Shown: piece after piece, positions 1 to 11,429 of the stretch
Layout of the letters: each line of letters begins with the position of its first letter
How positions within the stretch are numbered: position 1 is the first letter of the stretch
DNA from: Bidens hawaiensis
Lineage: Eukaryota; Streptophyta; Magnoliopsida; Asterales; Asteraceae
Length of the DNA: 64,000 nucleotides
Direction of reading: 5' to 3'
Assembly: GCA_021521415.1 (NCBI GenBank)
Contig: JAIQDT010007601.1
Location: forward strand, 58,806-122,805
Translations under genes and position numbers: made by a program
Notes under the pieces: model-generated
Told to the model about the DNA's origin: nothing
Database searches by the model: none
What the model saw: only the letters and a program-made list of their open reading frames with translations

Positions 1-2193
1 CAGATATTATTTTCAATGAAAATCAATTAAATACAGTTGATGGTGCTGCATGGCCGTTTGATCTTGAGAAGTTAATCAAGTCCTTCAAGATTTATCCTGG
101 AGACTTTGATGAAACTTTGTATAAGACTAGTTTAGTTGTAGAAGAAACTTCAAAGAAACTTAATTTGGACAAGTTATGGTCCAAAGTTGTTGGAAAAAGA
201 CCTGAATACAACTTCATAAAGCATCCTTCAACGGCTGAAAATGAACAAGCTCCAGTTCAAGTTCAAGAACAAGCAAATAAAGACAATCAAGAAAACCAAG
301 ATGATCATGTGTTTAATGAAGTAGATACTAACAACCAAGGTGACACTGAAGAAGCAAGAAGAAATGAAAGATTTGAAGACTTGTTTCAAAAGGTTGAATT
401 TTGAAAATAATGGTGCATCTACCTCACAACAGAACACTGAAGAAGCACCAAAGTTTCATGATGCAACAACTGATTTGATCATTGATGAACCTGATCTTTA
501 TGACACAAATCTTGATACTTCTATATCTACTGTTGTGATTATTCAATCCTCTTATGTTGAAAAGAATCATCTTCTTAAGAATATCATTGGAAACATCAAT
601 GAAAGAGTAACTAGAAGTGCTTCTGAATCTGCAAACATTTGTTTGTAGGAGCTTTCTATTCCAAATAGAACCCAAGAACATTGTTCAAGTATTGAAAGAT
701 AACAGCTGGGTAGAAGCTATGCAAGAAGAGTTGTCTTAATTCAGAGATCTGTAAGTGTGGGAACTTGTAGACAAGCCAAGAAACATATATGCCATTGGAA
801 CCAAATGGGTTTTCTGGAAAAAAAGGGATGAAAGAGGGATTGTGATTAAGAACAAAGCAAGACTTGTTGCATGAGGATGCCTACAAGAAGAAGGTATTGA
901 CTTTGAGGAAGTCTTTGCACTAGTTGGAAGACTTGAAGCAATAAGAATTTTCTTAGCTTATGCTGCATCAAAGAATATAAGGGTATTCCAACTAGATGTC
1001 AAATTTAAATTCTTGAATGGAAAAATAGAAGATTTGTAACTCAACCACAAGGATTTGAGGACCCTGATTATCCTAACAAAGTGTATAAGTTAAACAAAGC
1101 TTTGCATGGACTTCATCAAGCTCCAAGAGCTTGGTATGATGATTTATCCAATCATCTGCTTGAAAATGGTTTCCAAAGGGGAGCCATTGACAAGACACTC
1201 TTTTACAAGAAAAAGGGAAGAGATTTGCTTTTGTTACAAGTTTATGTGGATGATATTATTTTTGGTTCAACCAATGAACTGATGTATATGGAGTTTGAAG
1301 AGGTGATGAAATCCAAGTACAGTATGAGCTCCATGGGGGAAATGAACTTCTTTCTTGGATTGTAAGTTCAAAAGAAAACTGATGTGATTTTCATATACCA
1401 GTCTAACTATGTGCAGGACATATTAGACAAATTCAAGTGCAATGATCTTAAAACTACATCAACTCCAATGGACACAAAAGAGAAAATGTTAGCAGATGAA
1501 AAGGGGGAGCTAGTAGATGAACATGAATACAGAGCAAAAATTGGATCTCTGATGTATCTGACTGCTTCAAGGCCAGATATCATGTTTGCTGTATGTGTTT
1601 TGTGCTAGATTTCAATCAAGTCCTAAGGTTTCTCATATGAATGCTGTAAAGAGGATCTTTATATACTTGAAAGGAATACCTGATTTGGGAATTTGGTATA
1701 CAAAGAACCAGTCATTTGATCTAGTTGCCTATACAGATAGGGACTATGATGGGTGCAATCTGACTAGAAAGTCTACCTCTGGAGGTTGTCAATTTTTGGG
1801 TGACAGATTGTTGTCATGGCAATGCAAGAAACAAACCACAATGTCAATCTCAACTGCAGAAACTGAGTATATTGCTGCATCTGCCTACTGTGCACAAGTC
1901 CTTTGGATTCAGAATCAAATGCTGGATTATGGTATGAATTTTCTAAACACCCCTATTTACGTTGATAACACTGTTGCATCATTTATTGTTAAGAATCTTG
2001 TAGAATATTCCAAGACCAAGCACATTGAAATCAGACATATTTTATTAGGAATTGTAGTGAAAAAGGTTTAATTGAAGTTAAAAGAGTTGACACAAGTGAT
2101 AATTTGGCTGACCTATTCACAAAACCACTTGATAGAACCAGGTTAAACTTTCTTTTGAAAGCCGTGGGAATGATCAACTCTAATGAAGTCTGA
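1..2193 (+). pseudogene. pol: Ty1-copia pol, C-terminal half (RT and RNase H), broken
   Basis: Would encode the reverse transcriptase (RVT_2) and RNase H end of a copia polyprotein. Positions 1-650 correspond to the acidic, poorly conserved link between integrase and RT. RT starts near 690 (NSWVEAMQEEL) and includes EEVFALVGRLEAIRIFLAY near 910-960. After a frame change near 1030 comes LHGLHQAPRAWYDDL at 1105 and the catalytic YVDD near 1240-1255 (LQVYVDDIIFGSTN). RNase H follows with RKSTSGG, STAETEYIAAS and SKTKHIEIRH, and ends in LADLFTKPLDRTRLNFLLKA with a stop at 2191-2193. Stops near 737 and 870 and shifts near 1030, 1365, 1600 and 2060 break it. The residue context of the first RNase H acid is altered (TDRDYDG instead of the usual S-D-x-D-x-A-G). 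It cannot make enzyme. Confidence 0.9.
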
Positions 2194-2780
2194 TTAATGA
2201 TGTGTGCTTGTTGTGCAAACTAACTATCTTTTCAAAGTCTTGATTGATTGTTTGTTTGATGTGTGCTCTATGTGATAATTGACTATCTTGATACAGGATC
2301 TTGCTGAGTGCTAATGTTTGAATATGATATTATTTGATATTTGATGCTTAGGTTAATGATCAGTGATTATATGTGATGCCAGGATAAGTATTCTAATTGA
2401 TTATTCTGCATATGTGCTTACCTAATATCTTGATGATATTTTTGAATATGGTTAATCTAATCTGATAAGGTTATTAGGATATGCTAGACTGCATTTTCTT
2501 ATTTCTGCTTATTTTAATGATGTCTTTCAAGATTGTGATTTGAATATGTTACTTTCTGTTAGTGTCAAAATATGTTTGTGTCAAAATTGCATGCTCAAAT
2601 GAATTTATCAAATGAATTTTTCTTAAAACATTTTTGACAAATACAGAGCAAGTTGATTAATGGTGCTGAGATATGATAAGATTATTCAATTCAAAGCTTT
2701 ATAGAAGCTAAAAAATGTTTTTAAATGAAAAGATCCAAAAAGAGAGTTTATTTTTTCTTTATTAACTAATCATTTTTTCT

Positions 2781-3062
2781 TAAACTTATGTCGGTTGCTC
2801 AAGTTGGACGGACATATACTTGTATATGTTTGGTCATGTCATCTACTCATAGATTCACAGGATAGCCATTCACCTAAAGACTAAAAGCATCCGGGGCAAT
2901 TATGATGTGATTTTTTTTTTAAATTCTTTCACTTAAAATTATGTCAATAACTCTAAGTTGGAAGGACATGTATTCTCATATGTGTTTGATCCTGTTACCC
3001 ACTTGTGGACATACAGGATGGCCATTTACTTGAAAACTATGAGTAATTGGGGTGACTGAGTT
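2781..3062 (+). repeat. Diverged direct duplication, about 130-150 bp, two copies
   Basis: Copy 1 (about 2781-2910) and copy 2 (about 2935-3062) share an ordered series of blocks: a version of 'taagttggaaggacat', then 'catatgtgtttg', then 'acaggatggccatt' and finally 'ggggca/ggggtg'. Similarity is only moderate, so this is an old local duplication inside the spacer. No coding potential seen. Confidence 0.55.
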
Positions 3063-4399
3063 TTAAAATGTGTTTTTTGTAACAATGGGAAATGATAGTA
3101 CATTGACTATTTGACCAATCATATGGATTTAGTAGGCTAAAAAGACACTCAGTGCAGTCATTGACATGTATGGTTGCTTTCCCATGATGTGTAAAATCTA
3201 AGGTGATATAAACAAAAAGAAATTGTTAAGCTTAATGTGGAGCTACATTGTTGTCTGTGCATGTTCCAATATACATCTTTCCGATTGATGGGCAGAAAAG
3301 TGAATATCCAATCATACACGAGCCCATTGGTATTTGGTCACCAAAAATGAAATATCTTATTGAGAATGACAAAGAACAAATGTGAACGACACTATTTTTA
3401 AATATTTACTCAACCAAAAGTTGATATGTGTTCACAATGTTTTTTAAAGAAAAATGCAAAACATGAGGGTTAATTCTAGAACTACAGGGGTAGAAGCAAT
3501 CATATAAGTCCTTTAAACATTCCGAATGAAAGGCCTGTAAGTCCAACTTGCGTGGTCTGTAAGTCCAACGTTCAACCTCATATATGTTTGTAAAACTTGA
3601 AATGAAATATCTAAATCTTTAAACTGTTTTGTCATTAAAATTTTGACCATATAACCGGGGGTCGAAGTCAATTCGAGGTGATATGGAGAAAGCCAAATAA
3701 GGCTTGAGAATAGATATGGAGCATCAAAAGCAGTATGTGTTATCCATTTAGTATTATGCATCTTAATTGAACCTTAATCATATCACCAAAGAAATGAAAT
3801 TCATGCTAAGTCTAGACCTGCTGTTGACCTGTCTAAACTGTCACAATGATGTTGAGGATGAAGTATTGATAAACAACTTAGTCAATATGATCCCATGTTT
3901 AAGATCTTTTCAGAAAAGGAAAGAAAATGATTTGAAAGGAAAGATAACTGAAATTTGATCTCTAAATGCACCATTTGCTCTTAAACAATGATTTTTAATG
4001 ATAAATATGTTTGACATTTGGTTTAAGACAAAAAGAGTTGCATTTTACCTTGAAAAGGTGTGAATATGTAATTTCGGGTAAGGTTTGATGAATTTCAACC
4101 TTATCGGGAAAACTTAGATAATTTTGTCTAAGTTTAATGATTTCGAGCATGCTTTGATGTTTTACATACTTTTGGGTAGGTGCTGTTTGTTTTTGAAGAC
4201 AAAAACTGTATACAATCTGATTTCATCTGATTTTATGTCTGCAACTAAAGATGTGGTCTGAAGGTCTGCAATCTGGAAATATAATACTGTTTGTTTTATA
4301 AACTGGATATCGTCTGCATAAGCTGAAAATTCGTAGCCTATCATATTTATCACAATAGATAGAAGTCATTTAATGTTTGTAGACTGCTAAAATAATTCT

Positions 4400-4940
4400 T
4401 AGTGGTGTACGAACTATGGAAGTGGGTGGTAGTGTACGAACTATGGAAGTTGGTGGTGGTTGACGATTGGGGTAGGCGGTGAACGGTGGTGATGGATGGT
4501 TGTGGTGGGTGGTGGACGGTGGTAGTGGACGGTGATGGTGGCAGATGGTGGCTAGTGGTGGTGATGGACGGTGGACTATGGTGGTGGCGGTGGACGGTGG
4601 TTGTGGCCGGCAGTGGTGATGACCGGTGGTAGTGTAGGTGGTGGAAGGTGGTGGTGGATGGTGGGTGGTGGTGGTGGATGGTGGTGGCGGGTGGTGGTTG
4701 TAGATAGTGGGTGGTGGTAGTGGGTTGTGGTCGACGGTGGGTGGTGGTGGTGGGTGGTTGACGGTGGTGGTGGTGGAAGGTGGGTGGTTGAAAGTGGTGG
4801 CGTTGGACTGTAGGTGGTGGTGGTGGCGTCAGACGGTGGGTGGTGGTGGCCGTGGACGGTAGGTGGTGGGTGGTGGTGGTGGCGGACGGTGGTGGTGGGT
4901 GATGGCGCACGGTGGGTGGTGGTGGTGGTGGACATTGGAT
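4400..4940 (+). repeat. GGT-rich low-complexity array with strong strand asymmetry
   Basis: About 540 bp made almost only of G and T on the + strand, built from GGT, GGTGGGT and GGACGGT units with rare A and C. The opposite strand therefore reads as His/Pro/Thr-rich open frames (4350-5009 and 4576-4935), which are by-products of the repeat. Runs of closely spaced GG pairs could form two-tier G-quadruplexes on the + (RNA-sense) strand. Confidence 0.8.
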
Positions 4941-5029
4941 GTTGGTAGGATGATAAGAAGTGTGAAGAAGTGAGAAGATGTTGGATATTAGCTTCTTTTT
5001 TAAGACCATATAAACAGTTTTCAGATCTT

Positions 5030-5730
5030 TACAAGCTTTTTAAGCAAACTTAATTGTTTTATATGATATTTGACTTATTCTAACAAGCTTTACATTTCAA
5101 ATGTTGAATATGAATTTCCTAGCAAGCTTTGACATTTTAGGAAATTTTAGCAAACTTTGTTGTTTTATTTAACTGTGTGAGATATCCGGGCAAGCTTGAT
5201 TATTATGTATGTGCTTAAATGGCTTATTCATGTATACGAGTACACTTTGTGTATAGAGCATACTTTTACATTTTAGGATATACTAGTCTTCTCTAGCACA
5301 CTTTGCACTTCTAAAATTGTTTCGGGCACACCTTTGTGAGTGTAAAAGAACTTGAATGAATATTTGTTCTGTTTTACACTTTCGGGTAAGGTTTATGATA
5401 TGTTCAGTTATTCGAGCAAGGTTGATAATTAGAAATATTTCTAAGATGTTATTTTAGGTATCTTAATTGATTCTTAGCAAGGTTACCTATTTGATGCTTT
5501 ATACTTGATTATTAGTCTTTTGATTTATTTCTCGAGCAATCTTGTATTTCAAATAAGCTTCCTTCATTTATTTCATTTAGTTTTATTTTAACTTTTTAAT
5601 TTCTGCACAAAATCTGGACCGAGCAAGCTTTGAAAAGTGGGATTTCCGAGTAAGGTTTACAACAATATGCTTTAACGAGCAAGGTTTAAAATGGAAAAAC
5701 ATTATCGGGCAAGGTTTGAGTTGAACATAT
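5030..5730 (+). repeat. Interspersed degenerate motif, consensus CGAGCAAGGTTT/CGAGCAAGCTTT
   Basis: A 12-base motif recurs about every 25-60 bases, for example near 5119, 5187, 5383, 5413, 5470, 5620, 5647, 5676 and 5706, with earlier copies near 4074 and 4148. The first three bases vary (CGA, CGG, CTA) and the core GCAAG-[CG]-TT is best kept. The same motif is scattered through the 3' LTR of this element (near 13524, 13542, 13626, 13736, 13764, 13815 and 13830). It is neither a tandem repeat nor coding. Confidence 0.6.
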
Positions 5731-5810
5731 ATTTATTTGGATAATGTTAATGTTTGACAACTATTTACTCACTAAAAGAAAAAAAAAACATTTAAAACCC
5801 ACTTCCAAAA

Positions 5811-5955
5811 ATATATAAAAGAGGGAGATAGAGAAATTCTTAACACTTTCATCTCTCTCTCCTTCCACTTTCGCTCTCGTTTCAGAAACCCAACCGACTT
5901 AATCCGATTAACTCAAAATCCTAACCCTAATTAGTCAGCCCACACAATCCGACTA
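5811..5955 (+). promoter_or_regulatory. Putative internal promoter and CT-rich leader before the env-position ORF
   Basis: A clean TATA box (ATATATAAAA, 5811-5820) follows an A-rich stretch. About 25-35 bases later comes a CT-rich initiator-like tract (TCATCTCTCTCTCCTTCC, about 5848-5865), as in many plant core promoters. A telobox-like CTAACCCTAA lies at 5921-5930, in the expected 5' leader. A splice donor follows at 5957. Together this looks like a second transcription start, separate from the LTR, that would make a short mRNA for the post-pol ORF. This is inference from motif order and spacing. Confidence 0.5.
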
Positions 5956-5956
5956 G

Positions 5957-6044
5957 GTAAGCATCTATTAAGTGTTTTCAAACAATGATTATGTATCTAT
6001 GGGCATTTAATCTTCATTTTACTAACTCTCTGTTTGTTGTGTAG
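5957..6044 (+). other. Putative 5'-UTR intron
   Basis: The donor AG|GTAAGC is at 5955/5957. A perfect TACTAAC branch point lies at 6020-6026, with a pyrimidine-rich tract and the acceptor TGTGTAG ending at 6044. At 88 bp it is a typical plant minimal intron. A second acceptor (TTTTTGTTTGAACAG, ending 6175, with CTAAT upstream) lies two bases before the ATG of the ORF at 6178 and could belong to a second leader intron or serve splicing from an upstream donor. Confidence 0.5.
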
Positions 6045-6177
6045 GTTATTAATTTGTCGAAGATCAGGTTCTTAAAGACATTTCTTCTCTACTTCTTCAA
6101 ATTATAACCTAAAACTATTCAAAGTTATGAACTTTATGACTAATATTTGCTTTGAATGTATTTTTGTTTGAACAGAT

Positions 6178-6858
6178 ATGGCGGATGATGAACCGACATA
6201 TCCTTTTGAGCACAAGCATAACATTTGTGCTCTGTTACAAGTAATTCCGGATAATGAGGAGGTGGCGTACAAGATCAGATGGCTACAAAGATCCAATATT
6301 CGATTCACCTTAACCGAGTGCCCTGTAGTATATAGAAATCACCTTTTGGATTTCTGGCGCTCTGCTGAGCTTATGGATGATCAAGACGATAGGCGACTGG
6401 AGGCTACCGTGGCAACTCATGAAATCAGGGTTACTGAAAGACTAATCCGTACATGCCTGCAGTTACATGATGATGACCGTAACCCAATAAACTTTACCAC
6501 ACATCATCTTCTAAAGATTTTTACACAAACAATGGGTTATCAAGGGAATGTCAAAGAAGGAAAGTTCCAGAAAGGAATGTTCCCAAACCTGTATAGGTTT
6601 TTGATTCACCACATTATTCGTGGTTTTGCCCCTAGAAAGAGATCATGGACTCTTATGAGTCGGGATTTGGCAAATGCAAAAGTTGCTGTTGTCTATGATC
6701 TTCCATTCAATTTTTCGAATATGATTATTGAAGGAATGGTAAGTATGTTGCGGAAGCCCAACAAAGAAAAATTTCTAGCCTATCCCAGATTCCTCCAAAT
6801 CATCTTTTACCATATGTTACCAGATTTTCCAACAATGGGAACCACTCATGTGCTTTAG
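6178..6858 (+). pseudogene. SIRE env-position ORF, N-terminal domain
   Basis: An open stretch of 226 residues starting MADDEPTYP. It has the pattern I associate with the accessory protein carried after pol by SIRE/Maximus elements of Asteraceae: an opening with IRFTL and VVYRNHLLDFW, then VTERLIRTCLQL, then FLIHHIIRGF followed by SWTLMSRDLANAKV, and KFLAYPRFLQIIF near the end. Its function is unknown; position suggests an env-like or Gag-like accessory role, but I see no signal peptide or membrane segment. The start is chosen because the ATG sits directly after a good splice acceptor. The TAG at 6856-6858 looks like a mutation, because the same frame continues as a recognisable, degenerate extension. 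Confidence 0.65.
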
Positions 6859-9381
6859 AATCCTAATGTGTACAAGAGGATTGCTACATTGGCAAGCACA
6901 AGACATTTTAATCCACAGGCTGAGTTTGATATGCTACCATGGTTAGTTGATCATGATGCAGATATTAACCTCTGAGGAGGAAGTGGAGGATGAGATGGAT
7001 GTTGATTCTGACGATTCTGATGGAGATGGTGGAGAAGGAGGAAATGATGGAGGAGTTGGAGAAAATGTTGCTGATATACAAGTTTAGGGGGACAATATGC
7101 CTATACTTTCACCATAAACCACACCCTTACCTACACCCCTAACCACACCACCTTCCTCACCACCCCCATGACCAAATTAACCAATCCCCACCTATCCAAA
7201 CGCCACCTATACATACCCAAAGCCCACCTGAAACCCATGACCAACATGACCAAACCTTAGATAAACCCTTAACCCTAATCCAAGACCCAAGCCATAACAT
7301 ACATGAACCTTACATTCCTCCAACAATTCCTACTCACTTACTAAACTTTCCACCTACACCAATTCAATCCCCAACCAATTCCCAAACCTTTGAAACTACT
7401 CAAACTACATCTACACCACTAATCCAATCACTAAATCCTTTACCATCCAACAGTGAAACTACCATACAAAGCCCAAGCCCACCCACTGAACCTTCCCAAA
7501 CCCACACTAAATTACCTGATCCTTTTCAAGACCTACCTACTCAAACTCCTTCCAATAATATTTTTTTGCTCAGAAGAAATCTGAATCTTATCTGTGAAAA
7601 TATTGACCCGAGAGGGAAAAATGAGGAACTAATGAAGGAGAATGCTGAGCTGAAAGAACAGTTGGCCCATGCTTCACAGAAAATTCAAGCCCTGGAAGCT
7701 GAGGTTGAGAAGACCTCAGCTGTACCAAAACAGGGGGAGAATGTTCCAGAGGCCACTATTGTTGATGAAAAAAATGGTAGATGTTGATGTGGAGATTGAG
7801 GCTGTTGGTTTGAAAAATATTTTGAATATGTATGGTGATAGTGATAGTGATGAGAGGATGGTTGTTGATGATGATTATGAGGGTGATAAATCTGCTGATG
7901 ATGAACAAAACTATGATGTGGATAATGAAGTTTTGAATACATTGTATGGAGATTTTGATGATGATCTATTGAAAAAGGAGAAAGAGATTGTGGATGATGA
8001 AGAAGAGTTAAATAGATTAGATGCTGAGATTGACAATTTTCCCACTCAATCTGAAGAAGAAAGGATAAGAAAAGAAAAGGAGAAAGCAATAGCTGAATCT
8101 GATGATGAGCCTGTTGATACACAGGATGTGGATGATGAGGATGAAGATGATGAGGATGTACAGGCAGCCAAGAGGCATGTCAATATTATGAAAGAAACTA
8201 TGGAAAGGGAATTTATTGCCCAAACCATGACTGTAGAAGAGTTGGCTGAGAAAGAATCTTTAATTGAATAAGCAAACATTGCCAAGAGTCTTGATAAAAA
8301 TGATGATGTTGAGCAGGAGATGATTGAAGTTCTAATAAAGATGAAACAAGCTGAGGAAGTTGACAACACCATAGCTTTGGCTATAAGTAAGTTTGCTGAA
8401 TCTGAAGCTCCAACCACTGCTGAACCTACAATTTATGATTCTATCAAGTAGATGGTACCTGATGAGACTGAAGAATCTCTGACAACAAAAGCTGCAAAAA
8501 GATGGGTTAAAGAAGTTTTGGAAGACATTGAGAAAAATCCGTCTGCATGGAGCTGTGTTGAAGATTATGTCAAATATGGAAAGAAGTATTCAAGAAAGAG
8601 ATTCATATATGATGAACATGATCAAAGATACAATGAAATTGATAATAAAAGGGCTAAGAAGGATGATGATCTTGAGAATATTGTTGAAAGCCCTAAAGAA
8701 CACACAAGTCCTGTGATGGCTGTTCCTATTCAGGTTGTCATGCCTGATGCTAAACCTGTCCGTGATAAACCAAGAATAGAAGCACTTGATGACTCAACTG
8801 AACAAGATGATAATACTGAAGTTGATGAAAGTGATGGAGATGATAATGATGATGAAAGTTATGATGATGACAATGATGATGGACAAGCTGATAAAGCTGA
8901 CACTATTAAAACTGTTGTCTCTCCTCAAATGGAACTGACTGATGTATAGAGGGAGAACATACAACAGAGCTTGATGAATCAAGGAGGAATAATCCTCTGA
9001 TTGTGAGTCTGATTAGACATGGATATAGATTTGAAAATTTGGCTCCTTTGTCTGATGAGGAGTTGCAAAAGTTGATTGATAAGGAGGACTATGAAATCAG
9101 GAAGAGAATTGAAAAGAAAAATACAAATTCCATGAAGTTTATAGAATAATTGAGAAAGCATGGTTTAAATGTAAAAGATTTGAGCATAATGAGTTTCAAT
9201 GATTTGGAAAGACATTATAATTTGACTAGAGAAACAATAGAGAAAGAAGAGAATGAGAGATTGGCCAAAGAGGTGAAGCATACTTAAAAGATCAATGAAT
9301 TGATGAAAAGATTTGGTGGAAAGTGCAAATATCTTATTGAAAAAGGAATGGCTCCAGAATTGGTTGACTGACAAAAGAAAA
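6859..9381 (+). pseudogene. SIRE env-position ORF, middle part, broken
   Basis: Continuation of the post-pol ORF up to the nested copia insertion. It shows an acidic Asp/Gly tract (about 6970-7085), a Pro/Thr-rich linker with stops (7090-7560), a coiled-coil-like heptad stretch (KENAELKEQLAHASQKIQAL, about 7640-7700), and long Asp/Glu-rich regions (about 7780-8170 and 8780-8900). One frame runs from about 7770 to 8949, broken only by TAA at 8269-8271 and TAG at 8449-8451. A frame change near 8945 leads to NPLIVSLIRHGYRFENLAPL and further charged sequence to the insertion point. The role is unknown; acidic and coiled-coil regions suggest protein binding. Confidence 0.55.
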
Positions 9382-9799
9382 TGTAGGTTCCCAGCCGGAT
9401 CTACACAGGAGTATCTCGTAACACGAGGGTGCAGAATCCCCACGTATACGATACGAGTGTCGAGACAATTAATACGTTGAATATAAACAAACACAAGAGA
9501 ATCGATGATAATACTTGTTATATTGCAATGTGTAATAACCAAAGAAACAATCACGTGATTCAGAGAATCACCTAAACCAGCCATTCAAAAGTCTAACAAA
9601 CACAGCCGAAGTTAAGAGTTTATATAACTCGACAACTTAGCCTAACATACTAGGCGAAGTTGTCTTAACTTCGCTAACTTCAAGTTCGCTAAAAACAAAG
9701 GCGAACATATAAAACAACTTCAACACAAAATATCCAATCTAAACGATTACAGAAACTAATAAACACGAGATACTGAACTACTGACATCATGCATCAACA
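9382..9799 (-). repeat. 3' LTR of the small copia element
   Basis: 418 bp, nearly identical to 11430-11847. It is the 3' LTR because a polypurine tract, not a primer site, borders its inner edge. It contains several AACTTCGC/TTCGCTAA-type short repeats also found in the element leader. Confidence 0.92.
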
Positions 9800-9811
9800 G
9801 ACTCCCCCTTG
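9800..9811 (-). other. Polypurine tract of the small copia element
   Basis: On the element strand the sequence is AAGGGGGAGTC directly before the 3' LTR, the usual priming site for plus-strand DNA synthesis. Confidence 0.85.
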
Positions 9812-10134
9812 GCAGTAGCTTCATATCTCTATCTTCTTTCTCGTGTCTTGTAATCCAAAAATCACGTGCCCATCGTCTTCAAGCATGAATGCCCTGTCTC
9901 ACACAGACAGAGACCACCCTCTGGTACTTCTTAGCTCCATCCTTCCACGCAGGAATATAGAAAATATTCTTATCATTGAGTACCTGCAAATAAGCTTGAG
10001 ACAAACTAACCAAGTGCATTGAATCATACACTCTCAGAATCTCCTGCTCGTTTTCATCTTCTATCACCGCTTCAGCAGTTTGACAATAAACATATCACCA
10101 CACTTGAGATCCTTCAACACATCTTGAGGCAGAA
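9812..10134 (-). other. Region between gag and polypurine tract of the small copia element
   Basis: About 320 bp where pol is absent. A short open frame (9879-10067, - strand) encodes an acidic 62-residue stretch (IEDENEQEILRVYDSMHLVS) that I do not recognise. It may be a leftover of pol or an accessory sequence. Confidence 0.4.
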
Positions 10135-11007
10135 TCACCCCAACACACTGTCATCCAGACTCTCAACTACCTCTAAGCCACTGTTAATCTCAACTTGTTC
10201 GCCAATCTTTTTAATCTCACTAAAAGATAACACATCTTCAACCAAGTCGTCTTCATCATCCACAACAATTATCTCACTATCTGCACTGCCAGACCGGAAC
10301 AGAAGACTCCCCCTGAGATGTGGAAGTCCCAAGAGATTGTGAAGTTCTTGGCAGCTCATTACCTGCACCTTCCGATGCATTGGGATCATTGTCTTCTCTC
10401 ATCAGAACAGTGTACATCTCCCATTTTGGTGGGAGAGCATCAAGAAGCTTTTCTACTATCTCTTCTTCCTTGTATTCAATGGAGTCGTTATTTAGCTCGG
10501 CCATCAGATGATAATATCGTGTGATGATGTCATCAAGTGATTCGTTTTTCAGATATTTATGAATACAGATAATTGAGTTTTTAGCAGCTTTGTTTTGGAG
10601 GTTCGTATCCCAACATTTCCTTCATATATATTCTCTAGTGCTTCCCATAGCCCTCTAGCTGTTTTGTATTTCTTAAAAGTATGAAGAATATCTTGTGGAA
10701 GTGCCATTGTTATGGCTGCATGTGCTTTACTTTCTGCCTCATACATCTTCTTTTCATCATCTTCCATCTTACTGTACTTCTTAATCTGTTCACAACCTTC
10801 AAACATGGACGTTGGTGGAATGTATCCGTCTTGAATGCAGACCCACATCTTTGCGTCTTGATACTTCACATACTGTTCAAATCTATCTTTCCATGCAACG
10901 AAATCAGTACCTTTAAGCAATTTTGGAACTTTAGTTGCTGAACCCGCTTCAACCTCCATCTTTACTAGTTCAGTGATGTTTATCGAAGTCATACTTGAAT
11001 GAAACAA
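10135..11007 (-). pseudogene. gag: Copia gag with one frameshift
   Basis: Encodes a copia-type Gag, the structural protein of the cytoplasmic virus-like particle. The first frame (11007 down to 10549) starts MFHSS, with an inner Met at MTSINITELV. It shows the family pattern LLKGTDFVAWKDRFEQYVK, then ESKAHAAITMALPQDIL and ARGLWEALENIYEG. Near 10555 the frame changes, and the next frame carries the conserved EEIVEKLLDALPPKWEMYTV (about 10470-10410). It then changes frame again near 10390 into a Ser/acid-rich tail (10389-10135). No CCHC zinc knuckle is visible. The intact core suggests recent activity, with Gag and perhaps pol supplied by relatives. Confidence 0.8.
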
Positions 11008-11415
11008 GACTTAGAACTTAAAAATAAGATTTTGTGTGCAAGTGAGCAGCGAAGTTACTTTAACTTCGCTTGTAAAATTTCTCTTAATGACAACTTCGCC
11101 TTCCACACAAGTTCGCTAACTTCATAACTTCTCTAAGTATATAACTTCGCTAGAAACAACTTCGCAGAAACCCTATATGTTCGCTGAAACCCTACTATGG
11201 GTGACGGCAACTTCGCCAGACTAACAAGGAGTTGCGCAATAACAGTTAGGTCGATTTCGAGGGACGGGAGGGTGATTTGAAGGTGTATCTGATGAGAGAT
11301 GAGGAGCAATTGACAAAAACGAGGTATTTCAACGTAAACTCGTTCCGCGAATGGTCTAACGGAACGATCTTGACACCCGTGTGATAATCCCGAACCACAC
11401 AATCACGAGAAAAAT

Positions 11416-11427
11416 GCTCTGATACCA
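11416..11427 (-). other. Primer-binding site, initiator Met tRNA type
   Basis: On the element strand TGGTATCAGAGC lies two bases inside the 5' LTR. This is the standard plant copia primer site, complementary to the 3' end of initiator tRNA-Met. It fixes the orientation of the small element as - strand. Confidence 0.93.
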
Positions 11428-11429
11428 AT

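Larger units (their letters stand above)
2194..5790 (+). other. Long non-coding spacer between pol and the env-position ORF of the SIRE element
   Basis: About 3.6 kb with no supportable gene. It holds a diverged direct duplication (2781-3062), a GGT-rich low-complexity tract (4400-4940) and many copies of a degenerate 12-mer (4070-5730), each listed separately. The rest is AT-rich. Short open frames here, such as 3767-3958, resemble nothing I know. Long spacers after pol are usual in SIRE-type elements. Confidence 0.65.

Noticed and set aside
3767..3958. 63-residue frame MNLNHITKEM
   Set aside because: No recognisable motif, in AT-rich spacer, length expected by chance.
4350..5009. 219-residue open frame rich in His, Pro and Thr on the - strand
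   Set aside because: It is the complement of the GGT-rich tract; another frame of the same strand is open too. Composition comes from the repeat, not from a gene.
7685..8122. His/Gln/Ser-rich open frame on the - strand
   Set aside because: Shadow of the Asp/Glu-rich part of the SIRE post-pol ORF on the + strand.
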